Below, in pieces: positions 45,354-53,266 of a stretch of DNA of 64,000 nucleotides (position 1 is its first letter; every line of letters starts with the position of its first letter). The stretch spans positions 40,476 through 104,475 of the forward strand of contig CAZSDK010000016.1 in NCBI GenBank assembly GCA_964605655.1, written 5' to 3'. The notes beneath the pieces are model-generated. The model made no database searches, was not told where the DNA came from, and saw only the letters and a list, made by a program, of their open reading frames with translations. The translations under genes and the position numbers were made by a program. Origin of the DNA: JAKLIX01 sp964605655 (GTDB lineage: Bacteria > Bacteroidota > Bacteroidia > Bacteroidales > CAIXZF01).

Positions 45354-46037
45354 ATGAAAACGATTGGCATCCTGGGCGGGACCGGCTGGGTCTCCACCGT
45401 CGATTATTACACCTTACTCAACCAGACCGTGAACAGGCGCCTGGGTGAGATGCAGTATGCACGCTGCATCATCTACTCCCTGAACTTCGCCGAGCTGATG
45501 GAACGCAAGAACGATCCCAGGGCCATGGTCATTTTCCTGGAAGATGCCGCCAACCGCCTCATTGCTGCGGGTGCCGAATGCCTGATGCTCGGTGCCAACA
45601 CCCTTCACATGTTTGCCGATAAGATCGAAAAAGACCTGCCCGTTCCCCTGATCCATATCGCCCGTTCCACGGCTGCCGGGGTAAAAAAAACCGGATTTAC
45701 CAGGGTTGGGCTGCTGGGTACCAAACAGACCATGGAAAAGAGCTTCTACAAGACCATCCTGAACCATGAAGGCATTGAGGTGATCATCCCCGAAGCAGAA
45801 GACCGGAACTTCATCGACCACACCATACTGAACGATTTCTTTAAGGAGATCTTCACAGAAGAAACCAGGCAGAAGTATCTCAGGATCATCGGTTCCTTAA
45901 AAGTTCAGGGCGCACAGGGCATCATCCTGGGATGCACCGAGATCCCGTTGTTGATTAAACAGGAACACTGCGACATTCCTCTCTTTAACACCACAAAAAT
46001 CCATGTGGAAGCTGCCGTGGAATTTGCTCTGCAATAG
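45354..46037 (+). CDS. Aspartate/glutamate racemase family protein, first catalytic Cys replaced
   Basis: A 227-residue cytoplasmic protein starting KTIGILGGTGWVSTVDYY, the opening of the Asp/Glu racemase family, PLP-independent enzymes that use two cysteines as opposing acid/base. Here the first site reads GANTLH, with Ala81 in place of the usual Cys, while the second, LGCTEIP, keeps Cys194. Some relatives (E. coli YgeA, from memory, with Thr at this position) work asymmetrically. The product may be a one-sided racemase or have another role. Three nt after the nitroreductase stop. Confidence 0.85.
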   Translation: MKTIGILGGTGWVSTVDYYTLLNQTVNRRLGEMQYARCIIYSLNFAELMERKNDPRAMVIFLEDAANRLIAAGAECLMLGANTLHMFADKIEKDLPVPLIHIARSTAAGVKKTGFTRVGLLGTKQTMEKSFYKTILNHEGIEVIIPEAEDRNFIDHTILNDFFKEIFTEETRQKYLRIIGSLKVQGAQGIILGCTEIPLLIKQEHCDIPLFNTTKIHVEAAVEFALQ

Positions 46038-46088
46038 TACCGGCACCTGTCGTTAAGAAAAGAAACACATCTGTCAAATAAGACAAAC

Positions 46089-46838
46089 TTATAAGCGTTC
46101 CCTCAGTCTTTTATAACCCTCAGCGCTCACCTTGAGCCTTGCACCGTTCTTCAGTAAGGCCAGATGGGTGTCTTTACCGTAAGGTTCAATGGAAGTGATC
46201 TGGGAAAGATTGACGATGTAGCTTCGGTGCACCCTCAGGAAAACCTGGGAGGGAAGATGCGATTCAAAATACTTCATCGTCTTCTCTTTCAGATAATTGC
46301 CTATCTCAGAATAAACCATCACGTAATCATCCTGTGATTCAACGTATTGGATCTTTTCCACCGGGATGACATGCAGTTTGCTTCCCACCCTGCAAATCAC
46401 CCTGTCGATACTCTGTTCGGCCTCCGACACCTGTTCCTGGATTCGGAATATTTTTTCCTTCTGATCGTCGCTTCCGGCTTTCAGCTGAGCCCTTACCCTT
46501 TCCACGGCCTGTATGAGGCGGTCTTTGGGAAAAGGTTTGAGAAGGTAATCCACCGCATTCATCTCGAAGGCCTTAATGGCAAACTGATCGTAGGCCGTGG
46601 CAAAAATGATGGCCGGTTTGGGATCGATCACCTCGAGAAGTTCAAAGCCATCGATCTTGGGCATCTGGATATCCAGGAGCAGAAGGTCGGGCTTCAGATC
46701 AGAAATGGCCTTGATAGCCTCGAATCCGTTCTCGCATTCACCGACAACTTCCACATCAGGCTGGTCTTCAAGGTATTTAACGATGATCTGCCGAGCCAGG
46801 GGCTCATCATCCACTATAAGTATCTTCATTTTATCCAT
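46089..46838 (-). CDS. LytTR-family response regulator
   Basis: A 249-residue two-component regulator. The receiver domain (1 to about 120) has DDEPLAR, the phosphoacceptor Asp in LLLLDIQMPKIDGFE near 56, and the conserved Lys in YLLKPFPKDRL near 107. The LytTR DNA-binding domain occupies about 145-249 (VGSKLHVIPVEKIQYVESQDDYV; FLRVHRSYIVNLSQI). Its start overlaps the end of the histidine kinase gene by 8 nt, giving a matched pair. LytTR regulators often control envelope or secretion genes. Confidence 0.94.
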   Translation of the reverse strand: MDKMKILIVDDEPLARQIIVKYLEDQPDVEVVGECENGFEAIKAISDLKPDLLLLDIQMPKIDGFELLEVIDPKPAIIFATAYDQFAIKAFEMNAVDYLLKPFPKDRLIQAVERVRAQLKAGSDDQKEKIFRIQEQVSEAEQSIDRVICRVGSKLHVIPVEKIQYVESQDDYVMVYSEIGNYLKEKTMKYFESHLPSQVFLRVHRSYIVNLSQITSIEPYGKDTHLALLKNGARLKVSAEGYKRLRERL

Positions 46839-47880
46839 GATACGGAAAATTGATCAAAACGGTGAACTGTTCATGGTCTTTGACGGTGTTCATCAGGTTG
46901 TGCTGTTTATAAACGGTGGCCAGTCTTTTCCTCACATTCAGCAGTCCCATGCCGGTCCCTTTTCTCTGTACGACATCGGGATCAAAAGCATTCACGATCC
47001 GGACCGTCATCATCCCGCTTTCTTCTTTACCGGCATGGACCAGGAGACCTGCCGGAGCAGTGGCCTCATATAACCCGTGCTTTACGGCGTTTTCAATGAT
47101 GGGTTGAAGGATCATGGCAGGAACAGGCCAGGCTTTGCATTCTTCACAGATATCGTACTCCACCTTTAACTTTTCACCAAAGCGGATCTTCTCAATGTCG
47201 AGGAAAAGACGGATATGATACAATTCTTTCTCCAGGGTGCTCATGGTCTCTCCCTGGTAGGTAAGTGAATACCTCATGAAATCAGATAGCTTGATGATCA
47301 TCTCATGGGCGCGGGCAGGGTCGGTAAGCGTGAGGGCACTGATGGAGTTCAGGCTGTTAAACAGAAAGTGTGGCCTGATCTGTGATCGAAGCATATTCAA
47401 TTCAGCTTCCCTGAGCTGTCCGGTGAGCTGTTCTTCGTACTCCTTTTTCTCCTTGAGTTGTCGGTTCTTGATCAGGAGGTAGAAAAGCGTGATCATGACA
47501 CAATAGTACATGATCCCGGTAACGATGCGAATACTGAGCGTCGCGTTCAGGAAAGAAAGATAAACATTGTCATCCTCATACAGGGTATTCAAAAGATAAT
47601 CGGATACACCAGTCCATACCAACAGGAAAGCCGCGCCCATCGTCACCTGGCGGATCAGCTCCTCCCATCCCGAGCGGGCATCGTTGACCGTATATTCCAC
47701 GATGAACCACAGGCCAACGCCCATCATGCAAAAGATCGTGTTAAAGATCAGGCTGTCGGAAAGTGCCTGCATCATGGCCAGGTCATAAAGGTTACTCAAC
47801 AATAGAAAATGACCTGCCGCGATGGTGGTCCAAAGCAGCAGGTAAATGAGAATAACCTGGTAACGAAAACCCCTGATCAT
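46831..47880 (-). CDS. LytS/YehU-type sensor histidine kinase
   Basis: A 349-residue kinase with four or five N-terminal membrane segments (residues 1 to about 140) and no large periplasmic sensor, then a short coiled coil and the His_kinase domain: LRSQIRPHFLFNSLNSIS with the phosphoacceptor His near 170, and the ATPase N-box PIIENAVKHGLYE with a G-box KGTGMGLLNVRKRL. This is the usual partner of LytTR regulators. It lies 14 nt after the LiaF-like gene and overlaps the regulator. Confidence 0.93.
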   Translation of the reverse strand: MIRGFRYQVILIYLLLWTTIAAGHFLLLSNLYDLAMMQALSDSLIFNTIFCMMGVGLWFIVEYTVNDARSGWEELIRQVTMGAAFLLVWTGVSDYLLNTLYEDDNVYLSFLNATLSIRIVTGIMYYCVMITLFYLLIKNRQLKEKKEYEEQLTGQLREAELNMLRSQIRPHFLFNSLNSISALTLTDPARAHEMIIKLSDFMRYSLTYQGETMSTLEKELYHIRLFLDIEKIRFGEKLKVEYDICEECKAWPVPAMILQPIIENAVKHGLYEATAPAGLLVHAGKEESGMMTVRIVNAFDPDVVQRKGTGMGLLNVRKRLATVYKQHNLMNTVKDHEQFTVLINFPYHG

Positions 47881-47894
47881 AATTAATACTGAGC

Positions 47895-48611
47895 TTAAAA
47901 GCTTTTAACTTCTCCTCCTCCAAAAATGGTTACACCCCTGATGATCAGAGTTTTAGTATGATCGACCGGAGCAAGGTTGCGCTTGTCGGAAACGCCTCCG
48001 AAAACATGCACTACCTCCATTTTCACATTCCATTCGGGGGGAACGATCAGGGTCACCCCTCCGAATAAGCACACAATTTCTATCTCAGCAGATTCAGAAA
48101 GAAACTGGGCCTGTAACATATTGAGTTTGACCCCTCCGAATACGGCCACCACCCTGCCTCCTTTAAAATGAGGCGTGGAGATGAATTTTTCTACGCCTCC
48201 AAACACGGCCACATCTTCGAAAAAGTCGTCTGACGACTGCATCTGGTTCAGCCTCCTTCGCCTGCAATGAGTGAAGTTACCGAACATCAGCACCAGGCCG
48301 GCCAGGATGATGATCGCAGGCCAGAAGAGTTTTGAAAAGGAAAACTGAATATCGAAAATATGAGGCAGCAAAAATGCTCCTCCCACGGCGATCAGGATCA
48401 CTCCTAAGCCCTTGTTCCTGTCGAAAAGGTTGATGACACCAATGGCAATCAGCAACATTTCCCATGAGAAGAAAACATGGAACACCTCTTCCGGCATCAG
48501 CTTCATGTTCCTTAAAAGAAGGATGACGCCAAAGGCCAGAATGATGAGGCCGAATACACCTGATTTGAGTTTAAATTGTCTTTTTGGACGCGGGTCCTCC
48601 TGGATTTCCAT
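47895..48611 (-). CDS. LiaF-like membrane protein (cell-wall-active antibiotic response type)
   Basis: A 238-residue protein with about four membrane helices in the first ~110 residues (FGLIILAFGVILLLRNMKLMP; AIIILAGLVLMFGNF) and a C-terminal right-handed beta-helix-like domain with repeated VFGGV units (AVFGGVEKF, AVFGGVKLN, CLFGGVTLI, HVFGGVSDK). This is the layout of LiaF, which restrains an envelope-stress kinase in Firmicutes. As the first gene of an operon with a LytS-type kinase and LytTR regulator, it is likely the sensory partner. Confidence 0.85.
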   Translation of the reverse strand: MEIQEDPRPKRQFKLKSGVFGLIILAFGVILLLRNMKLMPEEVFHVFFSWEMLLIAIGVINLFDRNKGLGVILIAVGGAFLLPHIFDIQFSFSKLFWPAIIILAGLVLMFGNFTHCRRRRLNQMQSSDDFFEDVAVFGGVEKFISTPHFKGGRVVAVFGGVKLNMLQAQFLSESAEIEIVCLFGGVTLIVPPEWNVKMEVVHVFGGVSDKRNLAPVDHTKTLIIRGVTIFGGGEVKSF

Positions 48612-48655
48612 AGTATTTATAATTTTAAATGGACGAGGCCATTGTGTTGATGGGG

Positions 48656-48663
48656 CAAAATTA
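48656..48663 (-). promoter_or_regulatory. Candidate -7 box of the LiaF-like/LytS/LytTR operon
   Basis: Minus-strand TAATTTTG, full TAnnTTTG match, 44 nt before the ATG at 48611. Confidence 0.4.
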
Positions 48664-48727
48664 AACCTGCATTAGCCCCCCGGAAAGGACATTTCGGTAA
48701 ACAACGGTTATTTACCGGTAAAGAGGA

Positions 48728-49240
48728 TCAGGAGGTGTAAGCCGGGGTGCGGGCATCATTACGTTCCCACACTCTCCTGATCACGGCTGCCAGATCTTCC
48801 GGCCTGCGGGTACCCAGCATCATCTTTTTCCCGTTCTTCAACTCAAGCATCAGTCCCATGTTCCCAGAGACGTTGTACACCTTTCCTTTGGGTCCGTATT
48901 TCACTCCCCACCCGCCATAATCCCTGATGGGATGATACTTGATGACCATAGCTTTATCAACATCCTTCCAGGCAACTGTCTTCTGCCTTCGCAACAGCGG
49001 AAAATACGTGATCGTCAGGCTTTCATCAGTGATCTCCGTTTTCAGCCGGACCCAGAAAAACAATGCCAGCAGGGCCAACAGGATCAAATTGATCAGGATC
49101 AATAACCACAGCGGATCCTTGGGATCCCTGAACACCCATACGGAAACCATGGAAAACAAAGTGACCGGCAAAATGCTGATCCATAACCACCACTGCCTGA
49201 AATACTGTGTTTCTTTAAAAAGAGGATCGCTCGATTTCAT
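48728..49240 (-). CDS. DUF6141-like membrane protein
   Basis: A 170-residue protein with two membrane helices at about 18-38 and 44-66 (WWLWISILPVTLFSMVSVWVF; LLILINLILLALLALFFWV) and a soluble C-terminal domain that resembles a bacterial PH-like fold (TDESLTITYFPLLRRQKTVAWKDV). The opening FKETQYFRQWWLW resembles DUF6141. Function unknown. The ATG at 49240 is preferred over one at 49306 because the extra residues are not family-like and a -7 box lies between the two starts. Confidence 0.72.
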   Translation of the reverse strand: MKSSDPLFKETQYFRQWWLWISILPVTLFSMVSVWVFRDPKDPLWLLILINLILLALLALFFWVRLKTEITDESLTITYFPLLRRQKTVAWKDVDKAMVIKYHPIRDYGGWGVKYGPKGKVYNVSGNMGLMLELKNGKKMMLGTRRPEDLAAVIRRVWERNDARTPAYTS

Positions 49241-49258
49241 GGTTGCCGATATTTCAGT

Positions 49259-49266
49259 CAAAATTA
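49259..49266 (-). promoter_or_regulatory. Candidate -7 box of the DUF6141-like gene
   Basis: Minus-strand TAATTTTG, full TAnnTTTG match, 18 nt before the ATG at 49240. Confidence 0.4.
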
Positions 49267-49334
49267 AAAAGAAATAGTCAGCATCTCTGTGCTGGCTGAT
49301 TTTCATTTCATCATTAAAAAGCTTGTTAATTTCA

Positions 49335-49342
49335 TACCTTTG
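49335..49342 (+). promoter_or_regulatory. Candidate -7 box of the exported TPR gene
   Basis: TACCTTTG, full TAnnTTTG match, 38 nt before the ATG at 49381; divergent from the DUF6141-like promoter. Confidence 0.4.
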
Positions 49343-49380
49343 TTCTCCTTTTTGCGTTCAGATACTTAACTACCAGAATT

Positions 49381-51045
49381 ATGAAAATGAGAACATTCAA
49401 CGCTTTGGTTGGTATGTTGATCCTCATCCTCTTCAACCAGAGACCTTCTGCCCACGCTCAGAACATCCAGGAAGCTGTCCGTCTGACAGAAAGCGAACAA
49501 TTTGAATCTGCCCGTGTCCGGTTTAACGACCTGATCAGACAGTTCCCCAACAATGCCGGCCTTCATTATTATGCGGGCGATAATTTCTTACGTTCTTACC
49601 TGGCTGACACAGGCAATGTCGTGCTTAAAGACGTGTCGGATTCCGCCAACAGGCTCTTCCAGGCCGGCATTAAGGGTGATCCACGTAACCCTTTGAACTA
49701 CATTGGCCTTGCTAAGATGCATTTCATCAAGAAAGATACGGCCACAGCCAACAAATACCTGAAAGAAGCCTATGCCCTCCTTCCTCAGAAAAAAGATCCG
49801 AAACCTTACCTGACACCCAAAGAACATGGTCTGGCCCTGTCGGAGATCGGTGGTGCCATGCTCACCTCCCGCTACCGTGATACCACGCATATCCTTCCTG
49901 TTCTCAGGCTGGCCAGAAAGCTCGATCCCCAGAACATGGAGACCTCCATCTTCATGGGCGATGCCTACATGATCGTCAACGACGGCAGTGGTGCCATCCT
50001 GTGTTATAAGCAGGCGGCAAACATCAATCCCAAATCGGCCAAACCCATCATGAGGATAGGGAATCTGTGGACCAGGGCAAAAATGTGGTCCAATGCCCTC
50101 AACGAGTTTCGTGCTGCCCTGGAGATCGATTCCACCTTCGCTCCCGTTTACAAAGAACTGGGTGAAATGTATGCCAGGGTCGGGCAACATGAAAATGCCT
50201 CCGAATACTATAAGAAGTTCCTGGAGTTGTCGTACAACAATATCTCCGCCCGGATCAGCTATGCCAACTCTCTGATCAACAGCAAACAATACAAAGAGGC
50301 CATTCCCGTGATCCTCGACATCATGAAGGCCGACAGCTCCCGCAACGACCTCAACCGTGCCCTCGCATACTCCTATTATGAAAGCGGCCAGTACGACAAA
50401 GGACTGACCTATATGAAAAAGTTCTTCAGCAAGACCAGACCTGAAAAAATCATGATAAGCGACTACATCTATTACGGACGGCTGCTGACCAAGAACAAAA
50501 TGGACAGTCTGGCCATTCCGCAATTGCTGAAAGCCTGGGACCTCGATACCACCAACCTCGACATCCTGTCAGAACTGGGCACTTCCTATAATAAAGTGAA
50601 AGACTATTCATCCGCCCTTCAGACCTTCAACAAACTGGTCCGTATGAAGGAGACACCGGGCTATTACGATTATTACAATTTGGGTAAGACCTATCTGAAC
50701 CTTGCCCAGTATGAAAAGGCAGACACTATGTTCGCCAGGGTCAACGAGATGAAGCCGGATTATGTCCCTGCTTACTTCTGGAGGGCTTCCGCTAACGCCA
50801 GCCTTGACCCCGAGACCAAAGACGGAAGAGCTAAACCCTATTACGAAGCCCTCATTGAAAAGACCCTCTCTGATCCAGTGAAATACAACAAGGAGCTTAT
50901 CACCGCCTACCAGTACCTGGGTTACTATTTTCTCAAGATGAAGGACTACCCCCAGTCAAAAGGGTACTACGAAAAGATTCTTGCCCTTGATCCTGCCAAT
51001 GCAGCTGCCCTCGAGGCGATCGGTGTTTTAAAGAACTACAAGTGA
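49381..51045 (+). CDS. Exported tetratricopeptide-repeat protein
   Basis: A 554-residue exported protein: signal peptide to about 28 (LFNQRPSAHAQ), then about a dozen TPR-like helix pairs across the rest (AVRLTESEQFESARVRFNDLIRQFP; ALNEFRAALEIDSTFAPVYKELGEMY; LDILSELGTSYNKVKDYSSALQTFNKL). TPR arrays are protein-protein scaffolds; periplasmic ones in Bacteroidota often assist envelope assembly. No catalytic domain is visible. The NTF2-like gene follows after 35 nt. Confidence 0.88.
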   Translation: MKMRTFNALVGMLILILFNQRPSAHAQNIQEAVRLTESEQFESARVRFNDLIRQFPNNAGLHYYAGDNFLRSYLADTGNVVLKDVSDSANRLFQAGIKGDPRNPLNYIGLAKMHFIKKDTATANKYLKEAYALLPQKKDPKPYLTPKEHGLALSEIGGAMLTSRYRDTTHILPVLRLARKLDPQNMETSIFMGDAYMIVNDGSGAILCYKQAANINPKSAKPIMRIGNLWTRAKMWSNALNEFRAALEIDSTFAPVYKELGEMYARVGQHENASEYYKKFLELSYNNISARISYANSLINSKQYKEAIPVILDIMKADSSRNDLNRALAYSYYESGQYDKGLTYMKKFFSKTRPEKIMISDYIYYGRLLTKNKMDSLAIPQLLKAWDLDTTNLDILSELGTSYNKVKDYSSALQTFNKLVRMKETPGYYDYYNLGKTYLNLAQYEKADTMFARVNEMKPDYVPAYFWRASANASLDPETKDGRAKPYYEALIEKTLSDPVKYNKELITAYQYLGYYFLKMKDYPQSKGYYEKILALDPANAAALEAIGVLKNYK

Positions 51046-51080
51046 TCTCCTGCTTATCTTCACCCTAAAAACATAGCCCA

Positions 51081-51569
51081 ATGAGAACCTTTCTAACCCC
51101 AATATTAGTGATCCTGTTCACCTTTTCCCTTTCATCAGACCTGTTCTCCCAGGAGTGGAGCAAAGCCCAGAAGGAAGTGTGGCAAATGTCGGAGAATGCC
51201 TGGGCCAAACTGAAAGCCGGTGATGTGGACGGCTTTGGGAGCAACCTCCACGAGAAATACCAGGCATGGAGCAGCGATGATCCCCTTCCCATGACTAAAG
51301 AACAGGCGCTTAATATGTTCAGGGCAAGGAAAGAAAAAACCAAGTTCAACAGTATTTCCATGAACCCCGCCAGGATCACCGTCACCGACAATGGAGCAGT
51401 GATCGATTATTACTTCAACTTGTCGATGAGTTATCTTCTCCCCGACAACAAATCAACCGTCAACCTGAGCGGGAAGCAGGTAGAGTTTTGGGTGAAGGAA
51501 GGGAACAAATGGCTGTTACTGGGCGACATGACCTATTTTGAGCAGGACCCTGCAGGTTCGAGGAAGTAA
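51081..51569 (+). CDS. Exported NTF2-like (SnoaL/DUF4440-type) protein
   Basis: A 162-residue protein with a signal peptide (1 to about 23, FTFSLSSDLFSQ) and a cone-like NTF2 fold: helix EVWQMSENAWAKLKAGDVDGFGSNLHEKY, then strands ARITVTDNGAVIDYYFNLSM and GKQVEFWVKEGNKWLLLGDMTYF. Such domains bind small molecules or act as accessory subunits. Function not assignable. Probably co-transcribed with the TPR gene. Confidence 0.8.
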   Translation: MRTFLTPILVILFTFSLSSDLFSQEWSKAQKEVWQMSENAWAKLKAGDVDGFGSNLHEKYQAWSSDDPLPMTKEQALNMFRARKEKTKFNSISMNPARITVTDNGAVIDYYFNLSMSYLLPDNKSTVNLSGKQVEFWVKEGNKWLLLGDMTYFEQDPAGSRK

Positions 51570-51690
51570 CACACCTGAATCTCCCATTACCATTCAAGGA
51601 GCCTCCGCCAAAGGCCCTGTCATGTCGCCATGATGAAACTCATAGTGTATGATTGCTATTCATCGCAGAGAACCAAGCATTTCACCTTTT

Positions 51691-51721
51691 AGAGGATATT
51701 ACAGAAGCTGTGATATCCTCT
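51691..51721. repeat. Near-perfect 14-bp hairpin
   Basis: AGAGGATATTACAG (51691-51704), loop AAG, CTGTGATATCCTCT (51708-51721): one T-G wobble in 14 pairs. It is 121 nt after the NTF2-like stop and has only a weak T tail, so it may be a terminator or a palindromic mobile relic. Confidence 0.55.
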
Positions 51722-51747
51722 GATTTTCGCTAAGGCAACACATAAGA

Positions 51748-51781
51748 ACAGTCATCCTGAGCGGAGTCGAAGGATGGCTGT
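51748..51781. repeat. Palindromic interspersed element (CATCCTGAGCGGAGTCGAAGGATG type)
   Basis: ACAGTCATCCT (51748-51758), a 12-nt loop, AGGATGGCTGT (51771-51781), one wobble in 11 pairs. The centre GAGCGGAGTCGA is a sequence seen, from memory, as a dispersed intergenic repeat in many genomes. The remaining bases of the 51570-51940 gap show no gene. Confidence 0.5.
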
Positions 51782-51940
51782 TGTAGTGTCATAATAACAG
51801 ACTAATCTAAGTCTTTAATTTCGCTGAATAGTATCAAATGCATGATACAGAGACGTGTGCACCTTCCTTAATTACTATATAAATATTTCCTCAATATATT
51901 GATTGACTTTTGATGTCATTATACATTATATTTGTCATGA

Positions 51941-53250
51941 CACTAGCGTTGCGTCTTAGTTAAAACATTCTCAATTGATTATAAAATTGTTCTTTGACAT
52001 CTTGATAATTCTCGTTCGTAAAGGTTTGCCTTAGAGGTGTTCTATCGAATGCTGAAATGCTTACCAGTTGCAGAATTTCGTATAGTGAGTGAGGCAAATT
52101 AAGTCGCTTTTTTGCAATTGCCACGATAACATAGGTTGCAATCGCAATCCAAATCTGTGTCTTAACTGCGTTTTCACTTTGACCCCAAAATGATTTGATT
52201 TTCAGGTGCTGTTTGATCCATTTGAAAAACAGTTCGATGTACCACCTATGCTTATATAGCTTGGCTACGGTCAATGCACTGATTTTAATGTTATTGGTAA
52301 GGAAGAAGAAAATTTTATCTGTTTCTTCATCATAGTACTGAATTAGTCTAAGTTTCCCAGGATAACGCTTTGAGCTATTTTGCCCTGCTAATACTATTGT
52401 TTGATCAGAAAGAACACCCGTAGCTTCAGCCACTTCTCTTGAAACCACAACATTAGCGTCAAGGTTGGCCTTAGCTCTTTCTACAAAGTAAGCCTTTTCG
52501 TCATGGATCCGAAAAAGTCTCTTATAATCAACATAGGCTTTGTCCATCACATAATAACTTCCCTTTTCTATTTCAAACGAATCCAGCGCAATTACATCAT
52601 GAACATTACCTTCTGTTACCAAAATAAACTCTGGTATAGAAGTCTTTAGGTCCAACATGGTATGCATTTTAACAGCTGCCTTTGTTGATCTAAAAGAGGC
52701 CCACCAGAATACAGTCAGACATAAATCGATGACGGTCGCATCAATTGCAAACACCCGCCCTTTCAGATTTACTTCCAATTGATTGTCAAACTTATAGAGA
52801 CTCTTTGCATTCTCGATCAGCTTCAAGGCGAAGCCCTGATAGATTCTCCAGTCCCTATTTTCATTTGCTCTGGTTACTGTGGATTTATTGACAACTTTTC
52901 CAATGCCAAGATGATAAAGCTTATCAGCATGCAGCTTCAAATACAAAATGGCATCACTAATGCTTTCACGATGAGTCAATTGGCCAAATGACATACATAG
53001 AAACTGGCGCCAACAGGTAAATTCCTTGGCTCTATAGTTTCCATCGTACCGTTTGACGCACCATTTAAACACATCCTGCGATGCAAAGTCCATCAGTTGA
53101 GCGAATACCATCTTCCCTTGATTCATCTGTTAATTTTGACCCAAAGTAAATCCAAACCGATTTCAAATCGTCGCCGTCACACAATCGTCTGTAACGTAGA
53201 ATTATCAAGCTTTTCAAAGAACTTTTTTAAAAGTTAACGCAACGCTAGTG
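51941..53250. mobile_element. IS4-family insertion sequence, 1310 bp
   Basis: The element is bounded by 14-bp perfect terminal inverted repeats: CACTAGCGTTGCGT at 51941-51954 and its reverse complement at 53237-53250. One transposase gene fills it on the minus strand. The 10 nt outside each end (TTTGTCATGA and AATTGGTTAT) do not match, so no target duplication is visible. It is intact and ends 16 nt before the ATG of the gene at 53267. Confidence 0.9.
51960..53126 (-). CDS. IS4-family transposase (DUF4372 plus DDE domain)
   Basis: A 388-residue DDE transposase. The N-terminal ~75 residues fit the DUF4372 cap (VFAQLMDFASQDVFKWCVKRYDG, FLCMSFGQLTHRESISD). Catalytic residues are visible: first Asp in VFAIDATVIDL near 126, second Asp in YVMDKAYVDY, and the Glu in the IS4 YREK signature YKHRWYIELFFKWIK. 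The frame is uninterrupted, so the element may be active. Its stop is 6 nt inside the left inverted repeat region. Confidence 0.94.
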   Translation of the reverse strand: MNQGKMVFAQLMDFASQDVFKWCVKRYDGNYRAKEFTCWRQFLCMSFGQLTHRESISDAILYLKLHADKLYHLGIGKVVNKSTVTRANENRDWRIYQGFALKLIENAKSLYKFDNQLEVNLKGRVFAIDATVIDLCLTVFWWASFRSTKAAVKMHTMLDLKTSIPEFILVTEGNVHDVIALDSFEIEKGSYYVMDKAYVDYKRLFRIHDEKAYFVERAKANLDANVVVSREVAEATGVLSDQTIVLAGQNSSKRYPGKLRLIQYYDEETDKIFFFLTNNIKISALTVAKLYKHRWYIELFFKWIKQHLKIKSFWGQSENAVKTQIWIAIATYVIVAIAKKRLNLPHSLYEILQLVSISAFDRTPLRQTFTNENYQDVKEQFYNQLRMF

Positions 53251-53266
53251 AATTGGTTATTATAAA

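Noticed and set aside
49588..50523. A 311-codon minus-strand frame opposite the TPR gene
   Set aside because: Shadow of the TPR protein; no start signal or motif.
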